The notes under the pieces: model-generated
What the model saw: the letters and a program-made list of their open reading frames with translations, nothing else
What the model was told of the DNA's origin: nothing
Database searches by the model: none
Shown here: positions 20,760-33,698 of the stretch, piece by piece
Numbering within the stretch: the first letter of the stretch is position 1
How the letters are laid out: each line of letters opens with the position of its first letter
Made by a program: the position numbers and the translations under genes
NCBI GenBank assembly: GCA_028554795.2
Contig: CM068839.1
Location: 10,939,220 to 11,003,219, forward strand
DNA from: Sinohyriopsis cumingii
Lineage: Eukaryota > Mollusca > Bivalvia > Unionida > Unionidae
Reading direction: 5' to 3'
Length of the DNA: 64,000 nt

Positions 20760-21450
20760 CTTCTCTGCGTCTATGTTGACTCGACCACTCAAGCATAGTT
20801 CCGATGGAGCCAGTTCAGTGTTTCCAAACTCGGTTCGCTCGTTAATTATTGGCCTGGCCGGATCTGGGAAAACTTAAGTGTTTCTGAGTCTGATCATTCG
20901 ATGGTTAACTTTGGACTGTATGTACATGATTATAGCATCCGCGAACGATCAACCATGTTATGAGATTTTGCGGGAGCGCATGAGTTGTCAAAGGCGTCTC
21001 GTATTGCGCCACTGATTTCTTTCCACGATTGACGAAGCATCTGCGATTGATGATCTTGACCCCAGTGCACAATAATCTTGTCGTGTACGACCATGTGATG
21101 CTTGACCGGCAAGACAACCCGTCTAGTTCATTTTCCCGAAGCTGTCACAAGAACACAGATGTGATCTATGTGACCCAACGATAAACCCGATGGCCTAAAA
21201 TGATCCAGGACAACTTCAGAATGTTGATCTTCCTTAGTGGTTGCGCATGGCCTTGCCAGATTACATTAGATTTGGTGAGCCAGTGACCACTACTGAGATA
21301 TGTTCGCGGAGGTAACCATGACCCCGTATGGTTTCCTCACAATCGAAGCTGGTATCGCCTGGGTTGGAAAACAGACTTAATCGCGACAGACCGGAAAAGA
21401 AGACCTCACAATTGGATTTGAAAAAAACGTTTTCACCACCGCTCAAACCC
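20760..21450 (+). pseudogene. A32-like packaging ATPase fossil
   Basis: SLIIGLAGSGKT near 20840 is a Walker A motif in the P-loop style of Polinton/adintovirus packaging ATPases. NLVVYDHVMLDRQ near 21075 corresponds to Walker B with one acidic residue lost. CHKNTDVIYVTQR at about 21140-21180 is the sensor-like segment of the same family. MTPYGFLTIEAG at about 21325 fits the C-terminal region. At least five stops or frame changes are present, so it is not functional. Confidence 0.7.
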
Positions 21451-21755
21451 GCACGTAAAACTCCATAGCGCGTCCAAGATAACAAAGAAGACACAAGAAC
21501 AACCGCAGCGACTATTGAACTCTTACCAGAGGATTCCACAACTACCACACCAGTACAAGTCGTAGTTGAAAGTTCAATTTTTTACTAACCCAGCTCGTCA
21601 AGAAGATCGGTAAGAATATAGCATATTTCGCTCAAAACAGTCACCTCTTATCCAACTGTAAGCAACACATGTTAAAACTAAAGTGGAAGACATGAATCAT
21701 CATTTAATGAGATCGAACCGACAATGGACGTCACACTCTTAAAATAGAATTTTAA

Positions 21756-22582
21756 GTGCAGTACACGTTTAGACTATTTATTCCGTGTGAAGATTCATTG
21801 GAATTTGACGGAAAACCTGTATGTGACAATAGTGGTAACGATTACACCCGCGGTACCAATATTGGATTTGTGAATAAGGGCATATTGGTGATGTTCTACA
21901 GCGGACGATATCTCATCGATGGACAGGAAATCAAAGCTATTCTCGACAACGTTGACATTGCAAGGACGATTATCGAAATCGCTAGATTCAACAACAATTA
22001 TGCGAGATCTGCCCGCCGTCTATGATCTTTATTTATCTATGGTACGCCCAGTCATGCTGATCATATACAGTATACCATTTTAAATGTCGATGGAAATGGC
22101 ATCAGTGAAAATTTCAACGACGGGTCGTGGAGACCAATTATTGTTTTCGCTTGCGATTCCTCTCATGACGTATTTGGATTTTGCAGAGATGTCCTTAAGG
22201 GTTTTTTCCGGGGCCAAATGCAGTCATGTTAATCCGTAATGGTGTCGCTGATGGCAAAGTTGACTTCTCAACATTAAAATTATGGATGCCTGTGCTAAAC
22301 CCATCACTGACCACACACTCATGTTTGTTGTCGTTTATGCAGTTTGGAGACGCATCAACTCGGTCTTTTCTTGCGTTCACCACCTACTCAAACGTAAGCC
22401 ACGTTCTGCGACAGTTAACATGGCAAATAAGTACCCAACATGGTCTCGGCGCACCAAAGAAACACGTGTTTGTAGCGTTTCAAAATATAAATCATGTAAA
22501 TGACGGGCAAGAGCGTAGTGTGATGATTTTTGAAGGTTATGAGAGTCTGGAGTTCCACTTCGGTTTCGACATTTCCGTTTAA
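21756..22582 (+). pseudogene. Major capsid protein fossil
   Basis: Segments align with the intact capsid gene at 8354-9799: NIGFVNKGILVMFYSGRYLI versus its VGFVNNGIMALFDSATYMI; GVADGKVDFSTLKLWMPVL versus GIADGKVNISKLSLWMPVM; and VAFQNINHVNDGQERSVMIF versus IALQNINRINNQQRSHMIF. The part between about 22025 and 22225 is shifted and broken, and N- and C-terminal parts are missing. Identity is clear; it is a dead copy of the same capsid family. Confidence 0.85.
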
Positions 22583-22991
22583 TTTGCTTTTGTATGTGGT
22601 GTGTAGGTTTTGCTTTCACGTGTATTCATTTTTGCTTAACATTTGTATGTCTCATTGTAATTTGCATGGTTTTTGTGTTATAATTTGTTTAATTTAACAT
22701 TTGTCACTTTCAGTCCTCATCAGTTTGTTTTACTTATTTATTAGTTGATCTTGCTATTCTTCACATCATACAGCTAATATCTGTTTTGTTTCTGCCTCGT
22801 TCGTTTTATTTTAATATTGACTCATTTCCTGAACTTCAAACTTTTTAAAACCTAGCTTGTTTCTTTTTGCTTGTTCTTTGTTTATATTTGAAATTTACTT
22901 ATTTTGTTTTAATGTTTCCATAGCAACCCCAATAAGATGTTATAATATTTGATGAAGTATATACACTAATATCAAATACTTTTATCTGCAG

Positions 22992-23956
22992 GAAGCATAA
23001 TTGGTGAGAGGGACATAATTGGCAGAGTTGTCAAGAATATCGATAACGATGATACCGTATTAGTGCATCATCTGGCAGCTCCCTCAGACCAAACTGATAC
23101 TGTATGGAAGTACCGGACGAGTGCTGAACCCCAGGGGTATAATGGCAGGAATATTGTCCAAGGCAAAGCAATCACTGGGGATGACGATAATAGAGATGTC
23201 AGCAAAAAGACTCCGATCAATGAATCTGTTCCTGCCTGGATAAAGGCCCCATTATTGTTAAACCAGGTATCGTTGGATTCAACGTATTGCAATGACGTCC
23301 ACATGGTCCCGGCGAAAGACCATGTTACATGTTGGTTTGAAACTCGACAAGCGATGGCGAAAATTTCATCCAATTCTGTCTCTAACTCTGTGCCTGTTCA
23401 GTATCACAAGAAGATGATTCTAAACAGCTCTAAAGTTCCCAAAGGGTTAGGTAATGAGGCAGTTATAGAGCATGTTGATGGTATGGTGGGTTTTGATAGT
23501 AATGACAAAACTCCGAAACGGCAAGAAGCTGAAGATCGAATGCTGCAAAGTCAAATAAGCCCAACGTTTGATCAGGGAACTGGCCAACAATTTGCTGATG
23601 ATTCGTGTAATGCTAAAGCGAAGGACATTAACGAGAGTAATGAACAGACACTTGCATGGCCAGAGAGTGGAAGCATACGCATTAAGATGGCAGGCCACAC
23701 ACATAGCAAACATCTGTGCAATAGTTTGGGCTTCGTGTATAAGCAATTACCAAGCCAGCAATTTGTCGACAGTACAACTGATTCTTTTGAAGCTGAAATA
23801 TTCGATGGGAAAGAAATTATTTGGCCATCTTTTGGAGATAATGAAGTGAACAGTGAAGTAGACACTATGAACAACAATCGGCAGAGTTATAGCTTGGCAG
23901 CCTTCCCAGTGCAGCATGAACTTGGAAAGGGATTGACCCATGCTTATTGGGACAAG
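22992..23956 (+). CDS. Host gene exon 2 (low-complexity, acidic/Ser-rich region)
   Basis: Open for 321 codons between TATCTGCAG and AAG|GTAAGT, both good splice signals. It enters in phase 1, which fits the exon at 13261, and leaves in phase 0, which fits the exon at 27107. The encoded part is polar, with no domain that I recognise and little predicted order. It joins exons that end in an HMG box and a CW finger, so it is probably the disordered N-terminal region of a chromatin or DNA-binding protein. Confidence 0.7.
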
Positions 23957-26900
23957 GTAAGTACGTGCTTGTGATTTATATATCGCATACCGAGCATGGA
24001 TGATACGTAAATGTCACCTATCCTACAGAAGTTTTGTCTTGTCTTTGTTCAAAATTATGTATTGCGGGCACTGAGACGTAACTTGATTCACAGTTAGGGC
24101 ATGTGTCCAGAACATTATCTCAGAGTTGGTTATTGCCTAGTAATAAATGAATAGAATCGATGGGTCAAAAAGTCAATGTTCCGACTGTCAAGGAATCTGA
24201 AACTAAGTCTGATGAAATATTTAAACAAAGGACAGGAACACTGAACCAGCCACTCTCTACTTCCTGAATACGAACACTTTCACTAGAAGAAGACTTTTCA
24301 TACAAAGGCAAAGTACCTGATAATAAAAGACCCTGAGATGCTCCTGTGTCCCTTAAATATTTAATAGGGATGGGCTTGGCAGAATCGCCAATGACTGCTA
24401 TAGACCCTTTCGACATGAATGGTTCATAACTCTCCACAACAAAAACAGACTGGAGATTGTTTGACGCAACATATGCATTTCTTTAAAAATATGACCTTGA
24501 CCTCTTAGAAATAAAAGCATTCGGATTAGCACTGTCTTTCTCTGTTGCTTATTTTTCAATCTGTAGCAATCAGAATCAGCAATCAGAAATAACGTACCGT
24601 TTTTCATACAATAGGTGCAAGTAGGAAGATTTTTGATTTGCCTTATCAGAAGCTTGATTCCTAAAACATATGCCAGATTGAGGTTGGAAGTACTCGTATG
24701 ACAATGAAATGAGGTGGGGTTATTTTTAATTTTAAAAAAAAAGAAAACCGCTGAGGAAGACTTATTGACAAATAAAACTTTGTAAGTTAAGAAGTAAGTA
24801 TTTTATACGTTTTCGACCATTTGCTCTTCAAGTTAGGTCTTGACGTCACTTTGTCTAAATTCTTGAACTCTTCCAAGTCATCTGATCTTTCTGAGGTCAT
24901 AGTAATTTTGATCAACCTTCTTGGCCGAGCACTACCTATCTAATAGCTGTTCTTTTTCCCTTGAAATTCTACATCGGTCTGTGCAGTTTCTTTTCTACAA
25001 TTCCCAAACCTTTGTAGATATGCCTCGGGTACTAACTCATAACCCTTCAGGATACATTCTTTAACCACATCATAATTGGCACTTTTTACGTCGACATTGA
25101 AGTGCAAACTTCACGAGCTTTTCCAATAAGTACACTTTGTAATAACGAAGTCCAATGTAAAACAATTTTCTCAAAACGAATTTTCCTTAATTGGGAGTAC
25201 TAAAGTAATATTGGTGACATCAAAACATAAACTTATGTGTAAAGCATGTTGCTTTCCCATGCCAGTTTTAATTCTTTTAATTTCAATATTGAATTTCCCT
25301 TCCTTGTCTCTTTTTCTCTGCATCTGTATTTCTCTCTGTCTCTGTCTGTCTGTCTGTATCTCTCTCTCTCTCACACACACACACTGTTTCGTTATTTAAA
25401 AAATTCGATTCCATACTTTCATTTCATTGCCAGAAAAAGACTTCCTAATCAGTCTCAAAGCACTTTTATCCAATCAAATCTTTTCCACCAAATATTGGAC
25501 CAAAACATTTTTTATTTCTTGATTCTTTAAAGAAGAAGCATTTGGTTCAGAAAAACCATGTTGTCTAGAAAGCTGTAGCAAGTCGTCCTTTTTCAAGGAT
25601 TCTAACACATCTTTGGCAAGATTTGAAACATATTTCTGTACTTTGGTTTCGCTCTCAAGATTTGCAAAATATATGAAACTGAAATATAAAAACCAAAATC
25701 AGAAACAAATTGAATTTAAAGTTAAAAAACAAAGGTATGTTTCCTTTCTTAAATATTTTAAAGACATTCGTATCTTTGATGAGCCCCGAATTTTTTATTA
25801 CGATTCAGTGGTCTTAAACTAAGTCACAGCAAAGAGCGAGAGCCAGCACGTTTAGTAAAATTCAACAAATAATTTATTTCCATAGAATTGAAAGTGAAAA
25901 TTAAAAATGAAATTCACAATAATGTGATTTAAATCACAAATGGTTCTAAAAGTTCTATTCGAAGACAAAAGGTAAAGATTATTCCAAATGGTGTTTGGAA
26001 TGAATTCAAATCTTGAATGTCAAGATGTACAAATAACTTGAAACAATAATGATGTACTAAGAGTCTTGATGCATCACAATGATATAACCCCAAATGTCTC
26101 TAAATCACAATAATCCCAAATTGTGATTTTGTCCAAAAGTAATAATAGGCACTTTGTAAATCCAATGATAAATCTAAATAAATCAATCCTCTCACATATT
26201 AACTGAAACATAACTAAAATACTGATTCCAATTGACAGATGGCACAATAGGGATGAGTAATTCTTATGTAAACAACGTTGATATAAAATCCTAAGACACA
26301 ATAAAAGGACCAGGATAAGGGTCTAAAGTTTATTATTATTACATTCTCTGAGTTGTGAACAAGGTCAGGTTCTTTATCAATCTTAGAAAGACCATGACAA
26401 ATACCATGAATTCCCAAGGGGAAACGTAGTATCCTGAATCCAGAGCCAAGTAAACGTGTTTACCTATAAGTGATCCTTATCTTACAACATAATCTACACT
26501 CATACACTAAAGTTATCTGTGCAATTTGTTGTTTGCCAAAAAAAAAGATATCAGTGACGTAAACCCAAACTCTTACCCTCAGACAGCAGTCAATAACACA
26601 AAAAAATTAAGTATACATAGCACTTGACATGTCACCTTTTCGAAATCTACAAAATCTAATTGTTTGGAACGTGTCTTATTAATTACGTCTCATCTAAAAT
26701 GTTCCTTTCAATCCACGTACATTTTTAATTCTTCATAACAATTGAAGAAACTGGCACATGCAACGGTATGTTATATTATTGACTCCTTTGTCATGACAAT
26801 TTTTTAATGCAATTTTTTTGTCACCCTAACTAATAGTAATTGTACCCTAGTAGTACAGGCAGTAGTCACTATTATACTATGACTCCTACAAATGGTAGCA

Positions 26901-27106
26901 TTAGTAATTCCAGTAGTACAATACCATAATTTCCTTCAAAGCAAAAGTATGATCTTACTTATGCGTAACATTTAATTCACTTTATGAAATTATGATGCAG
27001 TCTCTGCTCTGAACATAATGTTGTCTACCCATATTTCAGAATGTCTTTAATTAAATTTCAATTTAAAAAAAATCATCATTATCTGATCACAATTTTTACA
27101 TTTCAG
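23957..27106. other. Intron holding an antisense LTR-retrotransposon fragment
   Basis: Between two exons with matching phase 0. The centre (about 24130-26540) is the retroelement described separately. Short microsatellites lie at 25330-25384 (CT and CA runs). The right 560 bases are A/T-rich with nothing recognisable. Confidence 0.7.
24130..26540 (-). mobile_element. LTR retrotransposon fragment (LTR?, gag, protease), degenerate
   Basis: Leftward, SLKKDDLLQLSRQHGFSEP (about 25600) matches the gag start of the element at 36249. YDVVKECILKGYELVPEAY at about 25060 matches the gag at 55380. A CxxC knuckle remnant lies near 24610, and the aspartic protease segment YLRDTGASQGLLLSG near 24340 is close to that at 56080. 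It stops at about 24150, so integrase and RT are missing. The A/T-rich 25828-26540 stretch probably includes the 5' LTR: an AATAAA and a GGGGCTC primer-binding-like sequence are in the right place. Confidence 0.7.
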
Positions 27107-28385
27107 ACATTTTGTGAGGAAAAGCAGAACGAGAAGATACATACAAGTTTGGAATCGATTCAGGTTTCTCCAAGCGACAACATATCAGAAGATACGAAGC
27201 TACGTAAGATGACTTCTCAGTGTGAGCAGAGAGTTGATATAGGAAAATTTGCGTGGAGTAGTCTTGGAACCCAGGTATACCCGAATGATGGTGCCAGTTG
27301 GCATCGGATGCCCTTACAACACGAGGCTTACTCACACAATATTTCAACAAACCCCACGTCTGCATGCTTCCTCTACCACCCGCTTATTTATCCAGACTGT
27401 CGCAATCAAGAAGGAAGGAGAGATATTTCCTTTTCTCAATTCGATAAAAGAACTCAAGAAAGTAAAATGTCGAATTCATCCCATGTTCAGCAGAAACTGA
27501 AGATGGTAACAATTGATACATATGACGAAATTTCTTCTGCTAAAGATCGATTGTCTTTCCACGAGCAGAATGGGCTTTGTGAAGATGATGATACACTGAC
27601 CACCATGCATAGGCAGGCGTTGCTTACTAAATCTAACGCTGGTTTCCAAAGACAACAACAAACTGTGACGATGCTTCAACAAGATGCACCTCTTTCAGAT
27701 ATCGGGTCCATGGCAACCGAGACATCCACATTTGCAGGTCAGGTCGATCCTTTAACATGCGCCTACGCTATTTCCACGCCTTATTTTATGGACCAAAAAT
27801 TTACGTCTGCAGAATCCAAGGCAAATCAAGACCAGAAGTCTTCAGTTTCTTCTTCTTCTGAGTATATTCTCGATGGAGCTCAACGCCAGGAATTGTGGCT
27901 GGGAGACTCTGGTTATTTTGGCCTACAAGCTTCTGTTCCAAGATTAAATAGTTTTGGACAAGACAATCAACTTTATTGGCGCGAGAGAATGGCACCTGTT
28001 GACCGATGGCAGCACAGTGATAACCCTATTTCGCCTATAAGGATATACGAAGACGGTGCCAGAACTTTCTCTTGGATGGATCCACAAGTAAGCGTCGAAA
28101 ATTTTAGGCCAGTGAATCCAAATCTGATACATAATAACTGCATATCGACGGTTTCAAGAAGATATAACCAAATACAGACGCAGATGTCTTTTCCGAACTG
28201 TGAGGAATGTCCATATGGTGTTGATAGTTTCCCATTAGTGAACAGAAAATCCGATTGTAGTGACCGGCCGAGTTGTTCCTCGTCGCCAAGTAGTCATACA
28301 GAAGAATCTTCGCTATCAACATCCTCAGACTTTACAGTGCTGAAAAGTGTTCCAAGTACCAGACGAAAACAAAAGACATATAACG
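27107..28385 (+). CDS. Host gene exon 3 (large Ser/Gln-rich region)
   Basis: Starts after TACATTTCAG in phase 0, matching exon 2, and stays open for over 420 codons. The 3' border is uncertain. I use GTTCAT at 28386, which leaves phase 1 and fits an acceptor at 29206; GTACCA at about 28355 is an alternative. The protein part is polar, rich in Ser, Gln and Tyr, with a Ser run (SCSSSPSSHTEESSLSTSSD region) near its end and a basic RRKQK. No domain is recognised. Probably disordered, upstream of the HMG box. Confidence 0.65.
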
Positions 28386-29206
28386 GTTCATATTTACTTC
28401 CAAGTTCCTTTGTTCAATACTTTTTTTCAGTTACCTGCTTGTTGTTCATATTTTGTCCTAAAGGATATTTATTTTATTTTTCAATCTGTTGTTGATATTT
28501 ACAGCATGGTGTCATTTTGATTTATTCGTTGTGCTGTGCTCTTTGTTTGTTTGTTAACTACTTGTTGAATTTTGTTTTCAACTGGGCCGTTTTTTAACCG
28601 GCATATGTGTTGTTTGGTTACTATTATAAGTTTATTTCTTTTTCCCTTTCTCTCTTTTTTGTTCGCATCATCCATCATAAGCATTTCAATTACGGGCTAA
28701 AAATACAGCTACAGCACTTATTTCAGTTATTGAAATTTGATTCTCAAGTCTTTTTCCATTCCATTTTTACCGGTTACGCGGATATAATATTGATAATTAA
28801 TGATTTTACAGTCCAATTTAAATCGTACACATGCGTGATAGGATATCTGGTAAAATGTATGGCAATAAAATATGCCCTTCAGCAGCAATCTCAAAATACT
28901 CGTACCTTTATGTTAAAAAGAGGCATCGGAAAGATACATCAAGAAACAAAATATGAGGACAGTTTTAAAACCAACCAGGCACAAAATACATCTATTAAAG
29001 AGAAGAGGACTAAAAATGTATATACATAAACATTACAAAGAGTTGATGTTTATGTCATGTGCAGTTTGCAAACTGGCACAGAGTACTTTCGGATCAGTGA
29101 CATGAAACATCCTGGCACAGAGTACTCTCGGATCAGTAACACAAAACATCCATGACCTATTTATACCAATGAAAGAGCAACTTTTTGTTCAGTGACAGCC
29201 ATACAG
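28386..29206. other. Intron, A/T-rich
   Basis: Contains a 140-codon frame (28607-29029) without recognisable domain and a short direct repeat (TGGCACAGAGTACTxTCGGATCAGT at 29074 and 29114). Nothing else is supported. Confidence 0.5.
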
Positions 29207-29462
29207 ATGAAGAAGGTATGCGCGATTCAGGTCGCTATAAAAAAAAGTACTACTACTCACTGAAACACAATTATTTCTCAAAGAACTTTGTGTCTTTTAA
29301 AGATAACAGACTCAGACGCCCCAAGAATGGTTTCATTCGCTTTGCAAATGAAAAAAGAAAGGAGCTGGCGAAAAAGTATCCGAGACTTAATAACCGGCAA
29401 ATATCAAGACTACTCGGAAATAGATGGAAACAGATGTCCGAAGAAGATAAAGAACCATATGA
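29207..29462 (+). CDS. Host gene exon 4: first two-thirds of an HMG box
   Basis: RRPKNGFIRFANEKRKELAK, then NNRQISRLLGNRWKQMSEED, form helices 1 and 2 of an HMG box of the sequence-specific SOX/MATA class (RPKNxF start, NNxxIS, LGxxW). The exon ends at CATATGA|GTAATC in phase 2. Joined to the next exon, the spacing of the third helix is exactly that of an HMG box. The upstream border (29207, or 29193) is uncertain. Preceding residues are Lys/Tyr-rich (KKKYYYSLKH). Confidence 0.8.
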
Positions 29463-29468
29463 GTAATC

Positions 29469-29518
<50 letters not shown>

Positions 29519-30889
29519 GTGCTGAAACTTCGTGATGGTAAATTCTTACGTGAGCAATGTTCCAAGTTTCTTGAAATTTATTTCGTCATCTTTATTAGGT
29601 AGCTGCATGGAAACAGTGCAACATGCATGATAGGCAGGTATTATTAATACTTCCGTACCAGAGACAAATAAAGATTTGTCTGACCTTGGTCATATGCATT
29701 AAGGAGACCTTAACATGGTTGAAAGTAATACTTTTTGTGTGAAAAGGACAAAACCGTCAATGGGAAAACATTTATTTTCATATTTTCATGTTGAAATGGT
29801 ACCTTTAAGCATTGTAGTTGCTGATTACTTGTGCAACTACTTTCATGATCAAATACGTATTTTTAGCCCTGGTGCACGTGCGTACATGAATGAAGTCTGT
29901 ACATCCTTGCCTAGTGTGTCCGCTGCAAATATAGTTCTTTATCTTTTGTGGCTTTATGCAATCTTCTTTGCAGATTTATAAGTTGGTTCTTTTATTTGCT
30001 GAACTTTCATTTTCATTCATATTCATTAAATAAATATAAGACACACTTATGATTTAAACATGAAAGATGGTTTAAAGGAAGAAAGCAGTGTAATACAAGC
30101 ACAGCTTGTTTAGATAAATGAATACTGATCACGCAGACATTCACTTACCGGATAGCATATTGAAACGGGTGAGAAATAAAAACTAAGCGAGATGACGAAC
30201 CAAGTCGACTAGTTAGATGTCTTATCAACCAGTGAGAAAATGAGGCCTGGGTGGGCGAGAGGCCTTCGGACAGTTTAAAAAGTTAGATGTCTTATCAACC
30301 AGTGAGAAAATGAGGCCTGGGCGGGCGAGAGGCCTTCGGACAGTTTAAAAAGTTTAATATTCAATAATCTGTTTTTAGATTATTGTTATAATATTGATAG
30401 GTTATATGATATAGGATGAAAAAAATAAAGCATTAAATAGATTGCAGTGTGTTCCTCCTAAACAAGAAATGTACCTTAAGTCTGGATAGGCAATTGCAAC
30501 TTTGTATCATTGGTATTGTGAACACTTTGTATCATTGGTATTGTGAACACTTTGTATCATTGGTATTGTGAACACTGCATTAAAATCCCATGCTACTTGT
30601 ACACCTAGCCTTTACAAACATAATGGTTCTTGTAGGTCATTTGGTGTAAGCTCAGTCTGATTTTTCTCTCATTAGACAAATTTCCCTGTATATTGTCCTT
30701 TCAGTATTAGAGAGAGAAAGATGATCTCGATGAAATAATGTACCATATTTATTTTATTTAGAAAAAGGGTATTATTATTTTTTCTCGTTATTTTCTTACG
30801 TAACTAATGATCAAATAGTGGAAATTCAGCACTGATCAAGGGAGTATAGAAACGAAAGGATGCAGTGGATACATTCCTACTGTTGAAAC

Positions 30890-31149
30890 AATATTTGTTG
30901 TTGTTGTTGTTCTAGGGTTTAAAGCCATTTTTCAGCACAAGATAGGCTATACATGGCGGCCAGTATAACTGGTGGAGGAAGAACCCTGGAAAACCTAGGG
31001 AAGAACCACCGACCCACGAGAAGCTACTGGCATGCTTTCCCACGTACCCACGCTAGCCGAGCTTTGGTCTCGAACCCACGCAGACAGAGGTGAGATGGCA
31101 TGATCCGGAACCGTGAGCGCTTTAGACCACTCGGCCACTCGGGGCGCCG
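30890..31149 (-). mobile_element. tRNA-derived SINE
   Basis: Read leftward, GGCGCCCCGAGTGGCCGAGT starts a tRNA-Ser-like head with box A (GTGGCCGAGTGGTC). GGGTTCGAGACC (box B) follows at about 31070. A non-tRNA body of about 120 bp ends in (CAA)n at about 30895-30910. The arrangement (Pol III boxes, body, short-repeat tail) is that of a SINE. Confidence 0.75.
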
Positions 31150-32337
31150 AAACAGTATTTGAACATGAGCATTAATGCGGCATGGGCGGATCTCAATTTG
31201 GTATACTAACAGTATTGGAATGTCAAATTGCTTTATACCAACAATTTAAAAGCCTTGTTATTTTTATGCAAGTAAGTGTTTTCCTGTCAACCAAAGTACT
31301 AAAAGGATTATTTACACCCAGAGTAACATTTCTTAAGGCTTTAAATGTTGAATTAAATGTGTCGGTGGACAATTTTTTTTTTTTCCGTGCTAGAGGACAG
31401 TGGTCTGGATAATGTCGGTTTTCAAACGGTGACTAGAAAACAAAGACCGGTAAATACACTTGGAAGTTTTGTAGGAGTCGAATATATTTAATACTGTTTC
31501 GATGTTGTATAAACTTGCTTTCATATATAAGGATTTACAGATGATTAAATCAGAACAACCGGTATTGTTTGAAGGTGTTTCGTCCTTTCAGTCTGTCGTG
31601 TTTTCCACTTGCAAATTTTGACCACGTTATTTAATTCCAAAATAAAACTGCTTGTGTTAAAGATTCCGGCATGCAAATCACTAGATGTCGAAACTCAAAG
31701 TAGAAGAAACAATATGGGTTGTGTGGTAGCATTGATGAAACTTAATAGAAAACTGTTTTGATGTGGTGCGAAATTTTATTTACAGACAGACAAGTTCGAT
31801 GCAGACTCCATGTATATTGTTCGTGCGCACAGATTGGACGTAAATCGAGAGTTGCGTAACCTGTTATGTCGAGGAGTGAAGCGCCCGATTCCGCGACAAT
31901 AATTGATATATGACGTAGTCTTCTCTGCTCATTGTACTAGATTTTTGAGCTTAAGGGTCACCAAAGAATTTTCGCAAAGTCGTCTTCACTGGAAGAAAAT
32001 TGAAATGTTAGCATGACATTTTGCTTCTAACGCTGAGGTACTTATTACGGTGGGTCACTAGGTCAGTACACTTGAATGCTTTGCCGTGTCGCGATTTTTT
32101 ATTTTTGGTTCAGATAGAGTTTCTTGCCATTAAAAACAATTTATTCAATGATAGACCCAGGATCTTGATGGAATCAATGTCCATCCACATTCCCCTTGAT
32201 GCCAACCTTACTACAGTTAACAAATCCGAACCAAACAAGTTTGAAAATGTTTTTCACGGTCACTGCTATCGTGCATATCTCATAAAAAGTTCTCCTGCGG
32301 TCCGTATCTGCAAAGATCGAGGGTATTGCAAAGGTGT

Positions 32338-32392
<55 letters not shown>

Positions 32393-32395
<3 letters not shown>

Positions 32396-32688
32396 CAGTA
32401 ACACAAGAAAGAGTGAAAACAATAAGCTTTGAAAAATACAATAATTTATTTCCCTGGAAAGATTCTGTAAAAATGAAAAAATATGAACTTACGGTTTTAA
32501 GAATCAAATCCAAAAATAATGAACGAATACAATTTTAGTAGTCCCAATAATGAATTGTTCTAATTATTTCAAGTTCGAGTCCCGACGAAGAATCCAAGAT
32601 GGATGACGATGACGTATTCTGTAATCTGTACTGTTGAAGTCTACAGTTCCTTGCAGAAACAAGAATTAAAACTCCGGTTTTGGAAATC
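32393..32688 (-). repeat. LTR-like repeat, inverted copy
   Basis: Reverse complement of 35831-36118 with roughly 85 percent identity by eye, including AATAAATTATTG, TTTCCAAAACCGGAGT and CACTCTTTCTTGTGTTACTG. It is probably a solo LTR or LTR fragment of the same retrotransposon family in opposite orientation. It abuts a (TA)n tract. Confidence 0.7.
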
Positions 32689-33284
32689 TCAATAAATGTT
32701 TTATAAGAACTGTCTTTGATTAAGAATCTCACATGAGCACACGTATTTTCCAGAAAAAAATAATTAATCCTTTTGAATCCAAGTAATTTGAAATAACTCC
32801 AAACAGCACAATATACACCTTCCAGTGTAAAGAAAAAGCCCGACTGCTACTGAGAATATCTCTCCAAAACAAAGATTATATCGTATTCTAAAACGCAAAA
32901 AGGGGATCACGTAATCATGTTTAATAACCTCGTGGAAATTATGTAATTGTTAAAAATCACGCACACCCACTGTGGCCCTGACGAAAACCTATAATTTTAC
33001 TCCAAGACATAATTTTTTTTATTAAAATGTCACATATTAAATCAGTAGTCTCATCATGACCTCGACAACAACCAATCATTTTAAAATAAAAATAGAACTT
33101 ATTGACGTGGTTGCTACTAATTTTGAATCAAGGTCAGGATCTAGATCAACACCTGGTGTTTGCTTAAACAGTCATGGTCAAACTATTTTCTGAAAAAAGT
33201 ATCATCTACAGTGAATAAATTTACATAACAATAGCATGTAATGAAATGAAAATTGAAAACTGACAAACAAGCAATTAAATTTAA

Positions 33285-33320
<36 letters not shown>

Positions 33321-33556
33321 TCAGATATTATTAAATCAAATATACATAACAATATATTGTTATTGAAATGATTACTGTAAATACAAAATATGTGTCTAAT
33401 TAGGCTAAACTGTTTTTAGCACACAGAAACACTCATTTGATTTCTTGGATCATAGGCTGATTAACAGGAACGGTTTTCCTGCAGGGTGAGTTATTTTTCT
33501 TATGAACTAAATTTTTTGAACTGCTATGGTATAATAAGCCTTTTGATTTTATATAG

Positions 33557-33698
33557 GCTGAGCTTTTATGAAGAACTAAAGAAGATTCGTGATGAACAAC
33601 CAGAGTGGAAATGGCGGAATGCCTCAGAACCGAAAGACGTGAACCAAATCATGACTACTAGGCTTCGTCCGAGAAACAAGCTTAAAGTTCAACACTCG
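33557..33698 (+). CDS. Host gene exon 5: third helix of the HMG box
   Basis: Begins after TTATATAG and supplies the last base of the split codon. SFYEELKKIRDEQPEWKW completes the HMG box: the 21 residues from the PY motif to the end match the family spacing. The following RPRNKLK is basic. The exon leaves in phase 0 at CACTCG|GTAGAT, which fits the next exon. Confidence 0.8.

Larger units (their letters stand above)
16300..22600. mobile_element. Decayed second adintovirus-like provirus, split by a LINE
   Basis: Fossil viral genes surround an antisense LINE: a PLA2-type gene leftward at about 17190-17700, an A32-type ATPase rightward at 20760-21450 and a capsid gene rightward at 21756-22582. 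All contain stops and frameshifts. The capsid fossil is closest to the intact element at the left of this window, so the two may be members of one virus lineage integrated at different times. Borders are estimates; no terminal repeats were found. Confidence 0.65.
29463..33556. other. Intron with SINE, duplications, microsatellites and an LTR-like repeat
   Basis: CT/GT-rich microsatellite at 29468-29518. A 77-bp unit is duplicated at about 30203-30355. Three copies of CTTTGTATCATTGGTATTGTGAACA lie at 30497-30573. A SINE lies at about 30890-31149, (TA)n at 32341-32390 and 33289-33316, and the inverted LTR-like repeat at 32393-32688. No other coding sequence is supported. Confidence 0.65.

Noticed and set aside
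28607-29029. 140-codon frame in the host intron
   Set aside because: No recognised domain, and matching splice phases around it do not need it.
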